Assembly: GCA_031427625.1 (NCBI GenBank)
Contig: JANPNV010000097.1
Location: 41,807 to 105,806, forward strand
Direction of reading: 5' to 3'
DNA length: 64,000 nucleotides
Source: JADKIH01 sp031427625
Lineage (GTDB): Bacteria; Bacteroidota; Bacteroidia; AKYH767-A; 2013-40CM-41-45
Shown here piece by piece: positions 1 through 8,763 of the stretch (within the stretch, counting starts at the first letter, position 1; the number at the start of each line of letters is the position of its first letter). Both the position numbers and the translations under genes were made by a program. The notes below the pieces were generated by a model. The model was not told the origin of the DNA, did not search any database, and worked only from the letters and a program-made list of their open reading frames with translations.

Positions 1-2
1 TT

Positions 3-488
3 AAGCGTTCCGTGATTGTAATCAGTCAGCATAATGCAAAAGGCACTATTGGATTTATCGTAAACAAGCCCACTCAATTAAAGGTTCATGAGGCGCTAGA
101 CGATTTCCCTGAAATAGATGCAGTCGTCTACTGGGGCGGATCTTTACGACTCGATTCCATTTATTATGTTCATAGCATACCAGACCTTAAAGGCTCTCAT
201 AAAATTACAGAAGGTGTTTATTGGGGAGGCGACTATCAGCAATTAAAGTTGATGATTGAAGCCGGAGAAATAACCGGTGATCAGATAAAATTTCTTGCCG
301 GGTATTCCGGTTGGCATCCAAAACAATTAGAGCAGGAAATAATATCCGATAACTGGTGGATAACAGGAGCCGATCAATATTCCATTCTTATTGAAGAACC
401 GACATTGATGTGGGGAAAAGTTCTGACACGGATGGGTCATGTTTATGGAATACTGAACGACTTTCCTGAAGACCCAAGCCTCAATTAA
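3..488 (+). CDS. YqgE/AlgH family protein (5' end cut by window)
   Basis: This is a YqgE/AlgH (DUF179) family protein, a small cytoplasmic family of unclear biochemical role. The reading frame is open to the left edge, and residues encoded before the first possible start (GTG at 12) read K-R-S and then VIVISQHN, which matches the family's internal KR-x-V-hydrophobic-hydrophobic pattern. The true start therefore lies before the window. Visible family landmarks are GTIGFIVNKP near the beginning, YWGG twice (about residues 40 and 70) and the central GYSGWHPKQLEQEI, which is the most conserved segment. About 160 residues are present, against a usual 180-190. It converges with the next gene, leaving only 12 bp between stop codons. 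Identity of family is secure; function is not known. Confidence 0.9.
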   Translation, partial: KRSVIVISQHNAKGTIGFIVNKPTQLKVHEALDDFPEIDAVVYWGGSLRLDSIYYVHSIPDLKGSHKITEGVYWGGDYQQLKLMIEAGEITGDQIKFLAGYSGWHPKQLEQEIISDNWWITGADQYSILIEEPTLMWGKVLTRMGHVYGILNDFPEDPSLN

Positions 489-500
489 TTTTACCGGCAA

Positions 501-1334
501 TCAGAATCGCAGAAGTATAGAATGCGATATTCCGTTTTTCGTAACAGTTGCCAGGTCGTCGCAGGTGCCATTTCCAAAATCGATAATTCTTAAAGGACGA
601 CTAGACGGAGTTATTTCAATGGTTCCAGAAGTTATGTAATTGCAGGAATGATCTCTCCGCACATTTGTTAGAATTGAAGAAGTCGTTTCTCCTGAGCTAT
701 TTGTTCCTGTCATTGTTCCATTGATCAGATATACATCGTTCGTCCAAGTGCTATCTCCATAACCGGCAACCATTTCACGTGTTCGTTGACTGTTCCATGA
801 TCTCCAACTGCCATCTGTACGAGTAATTTTCATGTTCTGAGCATTTATTGACCAGGTCATATTTCCTGATCCGTTCAAGCCATTATTCACCACACTTCTT
901 GTCCCTTCGATGTGACGGCTGTTAACATAAAAACTATCAAATGTCATTACCCAACTTGAGCCTGCGGTAAAGTAACCCGTTCCAGTATAGTTAACGATCA
1001 TTCTTCCTGCTCGGGTTTTTCCATCATTTCCTATGCAGCCAGTCCCGAAATCAAATGTGAGAACATGATTTACAGAATCATTGGTAACAGTTGCACATGA
1101 GTGGAAATTAAATTGATCAAAAGACGGATTTGAATTATTGTCGTGACTGAATGAACCCATCCTGGCCTGACTGACCATGTTATCTACTTCAGTAGATACA
1201 TTTTCTGATTGGCCGATATCTATTGCTGTCGTAGTAAAATCTTCTTCCGCTGTTTGCTTATCTTTTTTGCATCCGCTGAAAACAGATAAGACAACAACTA
1301 CTAGGATGGAATAAGCTAAATGGTTGGTACGCAT
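501..1334 (-). CDS. Putative lipoprotein, unknown function
   Basis: A 277-residue predicted lipoprotein. The N-terminus has a hydrophobic signal segment ending in a lipobox FSGC (Cys22), followed by K-K-D, so it should be lipidated; whether it goes on to the surface cannot be told. The rest is rich in Gly, Ser, Thr and Asn and looks like a beta-sandwich. Two similar patches, FDFGTGCIGNDGKTRAG and IDFGNGTCDDLATVTKNG, suggest an internal duplication with paired cysteines. I do not recognise a characterised domain. It stands alone, starting with ATG and ending 12 bp from the convergent yqgE-type gene. Confidence 0.7.
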   Translation of the reverse strand: MRTNHLAYSILVVVVLSVFSGCKKDKQTAEEDFTTTAIDIGQSENVSTEVDNMVSQARMGSFSHDNNSNPSFDQFNFHSCATVTNDSVNHVLTFDFGTGCIGNDGKTRAGRMIVNYTGTGYFTAGSSWVMTFDSFYVNSRHIEGTRSVVNNGLNGSGNMTWSINAQNMKITRTDGSWRSWNSQRTREMVAGYGDSTWTNDVYLINGTMTGTNSSGETTSSILTNVRRDHSCNYITSGTIEITPSSRPLRIIDFGNGTCDDLATVTKNGISHSILLRF

Positions 1335-1416
1335 AATTTCTGTTTTTAATGATTTGGCCTTCTGACAGTGCTGTCCGGGGTTGGTTTAAGTCTTCTGAAA
1401 ATAAATCCGAAATTAA

Positions 1417-1842
1417 TTAAACTTTAATTGCAAAATGATGTGATGTAATGTTAAATTTTTTTTTCAGATACAGCCTATGCGCATCATATCTGGTCTCATT
1501 GCATCCTGAATCAAGGTGAACCTGACCACATGCGTTTTCTTTGGCAACCTCAAGGATTTTTTCGATCATGGCCGATCCATAACCCTTTCCCCTGAATTCA
1601 GGAATGGTACTAAGATCATCAATATATATTGCTTTACCCCATGCCAGAAGTTCTGTAAACCGGTAACCAGAAGCACAAACGGCTTTCCCGTTTTCTTCAA
1701 TATAGATCAGGTTGTATCCATTTTTCATCATAGAAAGAATGATTTTAGCAAACGTCTCTTTCCTCAGAGCCGGTCTTAATGCATGCATTACATCAAAACA
1801 TTTTTCAATAGATTCTTTGGTTGTTGCAGTCTGTATATTCAT
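1417..1842 (-). CDS. GNAT family N-acetyltransferase
   Basis: A 141-residue protein of the GCN5-related N-acetyltransferase fold, which transfers acetyl from acetyl-CoA to an amine. The acetyl-CoA pyrophosphate-binding loop (motif A) is RGKGYGSAM at about residues 84-92, preceded by the beta-4 strand IYIDDLSTIPEF; a later YLKKKFNI fits the end of the fold. Length is normal for a stand-alone GNAT enzyme. The acceptor cannot be predicted from the sequence. It is transcribed in the same direction as the lipoprotein at 501-1334, 82 bp upstream of it, but co-transcription is uncertain. Confidence 0.85.
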   Translation of the reverse strand: MNIQTATTKESIEKCFDVMHALRPALRKETFAKIILSMMKNGYNLIYIEENGKAVCASGYRFTELLAWGKAIYIDDLSTIPEFRGKGYGSAMIEKILEVAKENACGQVHLDSGCNETRYDAHRLYLKKKFNITSHHFAIKV

Positions 1843-2414
1843 TTCAGATATTTAAAATCATTTTTTTGATTTATATTAATGGCAGTCAAAGATGGCATTT
1901 AATTGTTTTCACGCAGGCTTTTTTGAAATGTGAATAATTCAGAAAAGCGAAAGTTTTAAATAAAAAAACAGGTTGGAAGGAGACTTAGTTATATCAAAAA
2001 GGAAAAGCCGACGGAAACCCGCCGACTTAACCAACATTGGAAGACTAAAGATAGGCCCCTATTCAGAATACTTGTCATTGATTTACCATGAAACCTTACT
2101 ATCATGAATTTTTTTATAATTATTTGTAAGTGAAAATGAATGAAAACTAATTTTATGGATTTATATTTTCTATTCATATATTTAATTGGTTTAAATAAAT
2201 AAAATTCGAATCAAATGATGTGGCAAAGAATGATTTAAGAGTCCTTATAAAAACAGGTTTTGTCATGCACAAATCATAGTAAAAAATGTTAATTTTTATT
2301 GCCATTTATTCAGTATCATTTTTTTTCCTGTTTAGTATTGTAAAAACTATATTCAGAGAATATTACTGTTCCATATGAAATAAAATACTTAACTATACAT
2401 CTCAATCTATATCG
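1843..2414. other. Gene-poor intergenic stretch
   Basis: This 570-bp AT-rich stretch has no convincing gene. A 62-codon minus-strand frame at 1989-2177 runs through the terminator hairpin at 2005-2028, has biased composition and no domain, and was not accepted. The only structured element I see is that hairpin. Confidence 0.6.
2005..2028 (-). terminator. Orphan Rho-independent terminator (minus strand)
   Basis: Read on the minus strand, AAGTCGGCGG and CCGTCGGCTT flank a 4-nt loop and pair over 10 positions if two G-U wobbles are allowed; the hairpin is followed by TTCC and then a T run. On the plus strand the same arms give two mismatches, so the element works better on the minus strand. No gene lies directly upstream on that strand, so it either shields the GNAT gene or ends an unseen transcript. 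Confidence 0.55.
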
Positions 2415-3789
2415 ACGAAAAAAATAATACTTCCATTTATAATTTTCATTTCAATATTCATTTTCACAGGTATTTACCGATCAGCATAATAATCTTCCCG
2501 GACTACAAAGTGGATGAGCTGCATGTTCCGATTACGATAATGATGGTGATTTAGATCTCGTTATCGAAGGCTTCAGTAGTATATTCGCCGAGCGAGGATT
2601 CATTTACAGAATTGATAATGGCATTCTTGTTCCTGTCGATTTATCCATTATCAAAATTTCAAACGGCTCGGTAAACTGGGGCGACTATGATCATGACGGA
2701 GATCCTGATTTGCTTATCAACGGCCAGATCAACGGTTCGGGAGCGAATCAACTATACAGAAACGACGACAATTCGGTTTTTACTCCGGTTAATGCTCAGC
2801 TTGCAAAAATGATCGGCGTACAAAGATGGATCGATTTTGATCAGGATGGTTTTCCCGATATAATTTCATCAGGCATAATGGATTCAGTCTGGAAGGATAC
2901 AATGATTCTCTATAAAAATAACGGCAATGGCTCATTCACGGCCATGAGTTCCACGTTTCCAAACGTTCAGGCGAGCGATATATCCGTATTCGATTATGAC
3001 AATGATAGCCTTCCCGATTTTTTTATTACTGGCGTGATTGACCAGACATTCAATGCCTTCTCAGCGTTTTTTCATAACGACGGAAACGGGAACTTTACGA
3101 TGGATAGCACTTCTTTTTTTCATCTGTTTACAGGTACTAGCAAATGGGGCGATGTTGACAACGACGGTGATGCAGATATTTTATACGACGGAATTGAATT
3201 TGACAATAAAGCACATAGTCTGATCTATCTCAACGATGGCTTTAACAATTTTTCCCAAATGGCTACAAACCTTCCAGGGACTGGTGAACCCGGTTCTGTC
3301 GACTGGGCCGATATAGATCATGATGGTGATCTCGATGTATTGTTAGGCGGATGCTTCCTGATGAGAAATGATGGCAATGGAAATTTTACAGATATCTCTC
3401 CCTGGTTCCCAGGCTTCTTGTGCCTTCCTGCATTGTTCACTGATTACGACCTCGATGGAGACGATGATATTTTTCTAATAAATTATTTCGGCAATAGTGA
3501 AACGACTATTTTCAGGAATAAACTGATTACTTCAGTAAATAACATCAATGAATCGAAAGGATTTTCATTATTCCCAAATCCATTTTCAGATTATGTGAAG
3601 CGGATGATAGATGCAAAAGGAGAAATGAAGGAATTCGACCTGTTTACACTTGATGGAAGATTGCTAAATAAATATTTTTCACAGTCTTCATTCACCATTA
3701 ACACCGATGAACTCGCAGCGGGTAATTATTTTTTAAAGATGGAAGACAGCGTTGTGCGCTTGGTCAAATTACAAAATCAGAAAGAGTAG
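2415..3789 (+). pseudogene. Decayed T9SS-exported VCBS/FG-GAP repeat protein
   Basis: Remains of a secreted protein with VCBS/FG-GAP repeats (WGDYDHDGDPDLL, FDQDGFPDI, WGDVDNDGDADIL and DYDLDGDDDIF are the calcium-binding loops) and a C-terminal type A sorting domain for T9SS (SLFPNPFSDYV near 3570, then a Gly-Asn-Tyr-Phe strand). From 2710 (a TTG codon) to 3789 the frame is open. Upstream, repeat sequence continues in the same frame to about 2461 but is broken by TGA at 2515-2517. Before that, a good signal peptide (KKIILPFIIFISIFIFT) is readable in another frame, and its start position at 2415 is ACG rather than ATG. So a start mutation, a one-base shift near 2460 and a stop all lie in the first 110 bp. 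A start at 2710 would give a 359-residue protein without a signal peptide. Sequencing error could explain one lesion but hardly three. Confidence 0.7.
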
Positions 3790-4172
3790 GTGTGTTCGCT
3801 GCCGAATTTCGAATAGAGGACTTCGCTGTCTTTGTAAATCCGGAGGATTAAAGGGTAGTTGTCAATATGTAAACTTGTGTCACTTGAAAGTTTTTCAACT
3901 GAAGCTTCCAGTTTTATTCCTGAAAGCGTATCACCCCAATGATAGTTTGACTGATTGGTCCTTATCCCATTAAATATCTGTTCGCCATTCGAAAATACTT
4001 TAAGGCGAATCTGTAATTTCATTCCTCCCGAATAGAAATAAGCTTGATTAACATCTGAAGAGTCAGGGTCGAAAAGCAAACTCAAATTGGCCGTATGTAT
4101 CACTGGTGGTTCCCATTCCTTTTTGCAAGATGAAAGCAAGAGGAGGGCAATTGCAAAAAGTAGATTTTTCAT
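3777..4172 (-). CDS. Small putative lipoprotein
   Basis: A 131-residue predicted lipoprotein with a short signal segment and lipobox LSSC (Cys16) followed by K-K-E. The remainder, about 110 residues, has alternating hydrophobic strands and no recognised domain. Its last 13 bp overlap the 3' end of the convergent VCBS pseudogene. It starts at ATG 4172, divergent from the ORF6N gene, with 479 bp between the two starts. Function unknown. Confidence 0.6.
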   Translation of the reverse strand: MKNLLFAIALLLLSSCKKEWEPPVIHTANLSLLFDPDSSDVNQAYFYSGGMKLQIRLKVFSNGEQIFNGIRTNQSNYHWGDTLSGIKLEASVEKLSSDTSLHIDNYPLILRIYKDSEVLYSKFGSEHTYSF

Positions 4173-4651
4173 TTTATAGGTTTGGCATTAGGCATGTTAA
4201 AAATAATGCATTGCAAAGTATGAAAAACTAACCTTCTGTTTTGCATATTTTTCGGAACTATTTTTGTTTTTTTTGGAAATGTTTATAGAAGCAAACTTTA
4301 GAGGGTAAATTTAAAAACACTTTTGCAGAAGGAGTTCATTTTATTTTACATTGATTTTTTTCTTTCAATTTATATCTTCGAATTGGATGTCACAATCTGT
4401 GACATCCAATTCTATTTTCTTTCTGAATGTATGATATTTTAATGTCAGTTTATTCTGACTTCACTACTGTTTCGTTTAAAAGAGGTGAATTAATTATTTT
4501 TTAACTGGCTATTTTTCATTGCCGGATTTTTGATGACTTTTTATATGAATTAGAGGAAATTGAATAGAGTTACTTTAATGTTATTTAATTATCCATTATA
4601 AATGGTTTCATTCTGAAAACGATAGGGCTTATTTTTACAAAACAGAACTTA
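4173..4651. other. Divergent intergenic region with palindrome
   Basis: This 479-bp AT-rich region lies between the divergently transcribed small lipoprotein and ORF6N genes. It holds the long perfect inverted repeat at 4380-4412. A weaker 5-bp-arm repeat (GTCAG/CTGAC) lies near 4444-4459. I see no open reading frame with coding character. Confidence 0.6.
4380..4412. repeat. Perfect 15-bp-arm palindrome, candidate operator
   Basis: Left arm GAATTGGATGTCACA (4380-4394), spacer ATC, right arm TGTGACATCCAATTC (4398-4412): a perfect inverted repeat about 240 bp upstream of the ORF6N start. It is followed by a T-rich stretch but is too AT-rich for a convincing terminator, and no gene ends here. 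A near-copy lies inside the ORF6N gene (4853-4882), identical at 28 of 30 positions. That points to a protein-binding site, most simply one used by the ORF6N protein on its own gene. This role is inference. Confidence 0.6.
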
Positions 4652-5197
4652 ATGATGAAACGAAATTCGCTAATAACTTATGATGCAGTATCGAAAAAGA
4701 TTTATCAAATCAGAGGGATGAATGTCATTTTTGACAGAGACCTTGCTGAAATGTATGGCGTTTCGACGAGGATTTTAAATCAAGCAGTCAACAGAAACAA
4801 AAAAAGATTTCCTAAAGATTTTATGTTTCAATTAACCAAGAAAGAACTCGACAATTGGAAGTCACAATTTGTGACATCCAATAAAGAAAAGATGGGATTG
4901 AGAAAACGACCCTATGCTTTTACTGAGCAGGGTATAGCTATGTTATCATCTGTATTAAATAGTAAAATAGCAATCGATGTAAACATAAGAATCATCAGAA
5001 TATTTACACACATGCGTGAACTACTAAATAATAACAAGGAGATTTTACTGAAACTTAAAATTCTGGAAGGGAAAATTACTAATCAGGATAACTGTCTTGA
5101 TAGACATGAAGATGAAATCAAAATTATATTTAAAACATTAAAGCGCTTGTTGAATCCGCCTGTAAAGGGCAGAAATCAAATTGGATTTCGGCAGTAA
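4652..5197 (+). CDS. ORF6N domain DNA-binding protein
   Basis: A 181-residue protein with an N-terminal ORF6N domain (about residues 10-110), a KilA-N-related DNA-binding module common in phages and Bacteroidota. Landmarks are VIFDRDLAEMYGV, NRNKKRFPKDFMFQLT, SQFVTSN and the conserved RPYAFTEQGIAMLS. The C-terminal 60 residues are charged and likely helical (LLNNNKEILLKLKILEGKI), fitting a coiled-coil dimerisation segment. The gene stands alone with divergent neighbours. The codons for NWKSQFVTSN form a DNA palindrome nearly identical to the one upstream at 4380-4412, which suggests self-regulation. Such proteins are often of mobile-element origin, but no other phage gene lies nearby. Confidence 0.85.
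   Translation: MMKRNSLITYDAVSKKIYQIRGMNVIFDRDLAEMYGVSTRILNQAVNRNKKRFPKDFMFQLTKKELDNWKSQFVTSNKEKMGLRKRPYAFTEQGIAMLSSVLNSKIAIDVNIRIIRIFTHMRELLNNNKEILLKLKILEGKITNQDNCLDRHEDEIKIIFKTLKRLLNPPVKGRNQIGFRQ
4853..4882. repeat. Intragenic copy of the upstream palindrome
   Basis: Left arm AATTGGAAGTCACA (4853-4866), spacer ATT, right arm TGTGACATCCAAT (4870-4882), inside the ORF6N coding sequence where it encodes NWKSQFVTSN. It differs from the intergenic palindrome at only two of 30 positions, one in an arm and one in the spacer. The sequences flanking the two copies do not resemble each other. Confidence 0.65.
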
Positions 5198-5333
5198 ATT
5201 GTGCCGGTTTTAATTAAAAGCAATTGCTTTTTTCAGACGAAAAGTAAATTTATTAAGATTTCTAAGGTTTCAGGGTTTCCTGACATTAAAAAAGACATAT
5301 ATTTATTCCCTAAAGTTTCAAAAAACAATCAAC

Positions 5334-7340
5334 ATGAAAATAATAATATATCTCTGTTTAATATTTTTATTAATCAGCACCAAAATATTTTCACAAAATC
5401 CAAATTGGCAATGGGCGAAATCAACGGGTGGGTCTAGTAATGACGCTGGAAGGTCAGTCGCCGTCGATTCTGCCGGTAATGTATTTGTTACTGGATATTT
5501 TCAAGGAACAGTTGACTTTGACCCGGATAATGCCGCTGTATTTAACCTGACATCCAATGGATATGATGATGTCTTCATCACCAAATTTGACGCTTCGGGA
5601 AATTTTGTTTTCGCAAAATCGATTGGCGGGATAGGAGATGACGATGGCGTTTCAATTGCAATCGATGCTTCATCAAATATTTTAGTCACCGGATTTTTCG
5701 ATACATCAGCAGATTTTGACCCGGATTCAAATGGCGTATTTAATTTATCAATCAGCGGTGTTGGAATGTTCGTGTTAAAACTTGACAATGCCGGTAATTT
5801 TATTTGGGCAAAAGCAACAACAACAAACGGATGGCCCGGCGGAATTGCTGTTGATGCATCTGATAATGTTTACACAACTGGCTTCTATATGGGTACCGTT
5901 GATTTCGATCCGGATTCAATCGCAACGTATAGTTTGTCTTCCGACTCTTCTGCAACACCCGATATTTACATTTCTAAATTAAACAGCCATGGGAATTTTG
6001 TATGGGCGAAGTCAATGGGCGGCTCAACTACGGATATAGGTCATTGTATTGCTGTGGATTTTGCAGGCAATGTTATCACCAGCGGGTATTTTACCGGTAC
6101 GTCAGATTTTGATCCTGATGGCGGTGCCATATATAATCTGATCGCAAGTAGCGGAAAGGATGGTTTTATTTCAAAGCTTGATAGCAATGGTAATTTTATA
6201 TGGGCTGGCGCTTTAAATGCCTCCGGCGATGCATGGGGTTTTTCACTCGCTCCTGATCTCGCTGGGAATATTTATTTGACAGGTTATTTTTCCGGCGCCA
6301 TCGATTTTGACCCAAGTACTTCCGTTATTAATAGCCGTGGCTCAAACGGGCTTGAAGATATATTTATTGGTAAGTATAGTTCTGCCGGTAACTTGATATG
6401 GGCTTTACCTATCGGTGGTACAGGAGGTGATTTTGCAAATTCAGTTGTCGTAGATGCGTCCGGAGTAATAATTACAGGAGTATTTAAATCAACTGTAGAC
6501 TTTGACTCCGATTCGCTCACAAGTTTCAGTTATACTTCGTCTGGACTAGAAGACATTTTTATTTTAAAATTGGATACAGCCGGAAATATGATTTGGGCTG
6601 ATGCATCAGGAGGAATTTACAATGATGGAGGAAATTCAGCTGCGATAAATGCAAATGGAGAAATTTTTCTTACAGGATATTTCAGAAGTGCCTCTGTTCA
6701 ATTCGGCACAAATGGTTTGACTAATGTTTCAGGCAGTGGTAATCAAGAAGATTTCTTTCTTGCAAAGGCAGGCTCTTGCTCAGCACGTTTCAGTATTTAT
6801 CCTGATACAATACCTCATAACTGGTTTGCATTAAATCAGGCCACAGGCATTGCTCCGATTTCATACCAATGGAACTGGGGTGATAGTTCAGGCACATCTT
6901 CCGGACCAACACCTGTTCATACATACAATACTCCCGGCAATTACAATATTTGCTTGTCTGTTATTGATGCAGTAGGATGTACGAGTAATTATTGTGATTC
7001 ATCCACATACATTTTCAGAGGCAGTTCTGGCAGTTCGATAATTAACCTTACTGTAGTATCTCAGACAACAACAAATATCTATAATATTGATCTGAGCAGT
7101 GCTGATATAAAAATTTATCCAAACCCTGCGAATAGTCATTTAACTATTGATTTCTCCAACAGCAATAAAAAAGCCGATATTTCTATTGCCGACATTACCG
7201 GTAAAATTATTTATAAAACAATTTCATCTGATAAAGTTGATATCGATTTGGTTTCGACCAAAATTACTGAAGGTATTTATTTTGTTATCATAAGGACTGA
7301 TGATTACAGGAAGGTGCTAAAGCTTGTTGTTACGAATTGA
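5334..7340 (+). CDS. T9SS-exported beta-propeller (SBBP) protein with PKD domain
   Basis: A 668-residue secreted protein. A signal peptide covers residues 1-20 (ending KIFS, then QNPNW). Residues about 25-480 are roughly eight SBBP-type repeats, each with a pattern like AGNVFVTGYFxGTVDFDPD followed by FVxKLDxxGNFxWAK, which build a beta-propeller. A PKD-like immunoglobulin fold follows at about 500-555 (YQWNWGDSSG, HTYNTPGNYNICLSV). The C-terminus (about 585-668) is a type A T9SS sorting domain beginning IKIYPNPANSHLTI. The protein should cross the outer membrane by T9SS and be attached or released. No catalytic domain is seen; an adhesive or binding role is possible. A convergent terminator follows at 7363. 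Confidence 0.85.
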   Translation: MKIIIYLCLIFLLISTKIFSQNPNWQWAKSTGGSSNDAGRSVAVDSAGNVFVTGYFQGTVDFDPDNAAVFNLTSNGYDDVFITKFDASGNFVFAKSIGGIGDDDGVSIAIDASSNILVTGFFDTSADFDPDSNGVFNLSISGVGMFVLKLDNAGNFIWAKATTTNGWPGGIAVDASDNVYTTGFYMGTVDFDPDSIATYSLSSDSSATPDIYISKLNSHGNFVWAKSMGGSTTDIGHCIAVDFAGNVITSGYFTGTSDFDPDGGAIYNLIASSGKDGFISKLDSNGNFIWAGALNASGDAWGFSLAPDLAGNIYLTGYFSGAIDFDPSTSVINSRGSNGLEDIFIGKYSSAGNLIWALPIGGTGGDFANSVVVDASGVIITGVFKSTVDFDSDSLTSFSYTSSGLEDIFILKLDTAGNMIWADASGGIYNDGGNSAAINANGEIFLTGYFRSASVQFGTNGLTNVSGSGNQEDFFLAKAGSCSARFSIYPDTIPHNWFALNQATGIAPISYQWNWGDSSGTSSGPTPVHTYNTPGNYNICLSVIDAVGCTSNYCDSSTYIFRGSSGSSIINLTVVSQTTTNIYNIDLSSADIKIYPNPANSHLTIDFSNSNKKADISIADITGKIIYKTISSDKVDIDLVSTKITEGIYFVIIRTDDYRKVLKLVVTN

Positions 7341-7362
7341 ATTAGGAAAAATTAAAATAAAT

Positions 7363-7394
7363 ATTGGTATCAGGACATTTGCCCTGATACCAAT
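7363..7394. terminator. Bidirectional terminator between convergent genes
   Basis: A perfect 12-bp inverted repeat, ATTGGTATCAGG and CCTGATACCAAT, with an 8-nt loop, lies between the stop at 7340 and the minus-strand stop at 7414. On the minus strand it is followed by a T-rich run; on the plus strand the tail is weaker. Its position suits both genes. Confidence 0.65.
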
Positions 7395-7413
7395 TGATTC
7401 ATAGCCGAAAATT

Positions 7414-8331
7414 TCAAAGGGAATTAATAAAACTCGTCAGGTTTTCTGATGATATTTCAAGGAAAACAGGCAGGGTTACTGCTTGTCCGTTGAATGTAAC
7501 AAGCTGTTGTGTAAGAAATAATTTATCATTCTTAGTGGCTATCATAAATATTCTAAGTTGAATGCCGGGCGGAGCATATTTCCATTGAAAGCTATTCCCG
7601 GAAACACTTATATTTCCGACTACAGTCCGTGTATTTTTTGCAATAACTATAGGTATAAATCTATCAAAGTCCGTTCCTGTAAATGAGACATTTAATTCAG
7701 AATATAATGAATCATAAGGGTGGTCACAGTTTATATAATTCAGATCATTGATTGTTCCAATCTGACTAAAAAATAAGGAGTCAAAAACAGTTGTAGTGAA
7801 GCTATTGAGCGATGATTGATTTAGCGACCAATCTACTTTTCCGAATTCACCCGATGTATTGTTGCTACCCTTATAAACATACATTTGATCATTGTCGGGT
7901 GATGCTGTCATTTTTACGGAGTATGTTTTGTTTTGTGCAATTGACAGTTCATTTCCATTTTGTTTAACATGAATCTCATATGCTCCTCCTGACATTAGAG
8001 GTCTTCCATTTGATGCTGTGTAAATATTGTTAAAAATCAGATCAGCCTTCGAGATAAATTCCTTTAGAAAAATAATTACATTTCCTGTGACTTGTTGTCC
8101 GGTTGAAGTGATAAAAGAGTTAGCTCCGAAAGTTAATTCAGTTCCTTTGGAACCGATAATTGTCCCGCCCAAAGAGGCATTCAATGTAAATTGCTGGTCA
8201 CTCTGCAGATGAGCCGCGAAATAATTATCAATTGTATTCGGAGGTGTACCTGTATTATTTGTTGTTTCATTATCCTTTTTGCAAGATGCAAGGGTAATAA
8301 TCAACGATAGAATAAAATATTTTGTTTTCAT
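7414..8331 (-). CDS. Putative lipoprotein with beta-sandwich domain
   Basis: A 305-residue predicted lipoprotein: signal segment with lipobox LASC (Cys17), then K-K-D and a Thr/Asn-rich linker. Residues about 45-160 (GGTIIGSKGTELTFGANSF, VTGNVIIFLKEFISKADLI, LMSGGAYEIHV) resemble the ZU5-like beta-sandwich often found in Bacteroidota envelope proteins, but I would not insist on the family. The C-terminal half is also beta-rich, with no recognised motif. It stands alone between a terminator and a gene-free region. Function unknown. Confidence 0.65.
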   Translation of the reverse strand: MKTKYFILSLIITLASCKKDNETTNNTGTPPNTIDNYFAAHLQSDQQFTLNASLGGTIIGSKGTELTFGANSFITSTGQQVTGNVIIFLKEFISKADLIFNNIYTASNGRPLMSGGAYEIHVKQNGNELSIAQNKTYSVKMTASPDNDQMYVYKGSNNTSGEFGKVDWSLNQSSLNSFTTTVFDSLFFSQIGTINDLNYINCDHPYDSLYSELNVSFTGTDFDRFIPIVIAKNTRTVVGNISVSGNSFQWKYAPPGIQLRIFMIATKNDKLFLTQQLVTFNGQAVTLPVFLEISSENLTSFINSL

Positions 8332-8763
8332 GGCTATAGATTTAAAATTTTAATTAAAAGTATAGCTTCAATTTGTCTTCTGTAAATTAAAATTTTGAAA
8401 ATCTTACTTATTCAGTAAGGTTATAGTGAGGTCTTAAATGATTGTTGGAAGCTATTTAATAGCCAATTTATCGTCGAGATATAAATTCAATTATCAATCT
8501 TACTTGTTCAATAATTGTCATTCTATATTTAGTTATTCCGCCGTTATCTCTGTTAATGCTTTATTTAATTAAAATCCAAAAAAAGTTTCCCGAATTAACG
8601 AGCCACTAATTTTTATTTTGTTTCAAATAATTATCCGCGTCGACTTTTGGGGGAGCTTACAAACTGATTAGAATTAATTTGTTTTTTAAGGGGTCTATTG
8701 CGAATAATATCCTTATTGTAATGGTTGTTATTCGTATCATCTCTTTTAATCTTGTAGTAAAAA
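8332..8763. other. Gene-free intergenic region
   Basis: These 432 bp are AT-rich and separate two divergent genes. I see no reading frame of coding character. A short inverted repeat CTTACT/AGTAAG (8403-8419) is the only structure noticed, and it is too small to interpret. Confidence 0.5.

Noticed and set aside
1989..2177. A 62-codon minus-strand reading frame
   Set aside because: It crosses the terminator hairpin, has biased composition and no recognisable domain.
5201..5437. A 78-codon plus-strand frame before the SBBP protein
   Set aside because: It overlaps the signal-peptide region of the real gene at 5334 in another frame and has no coding features.
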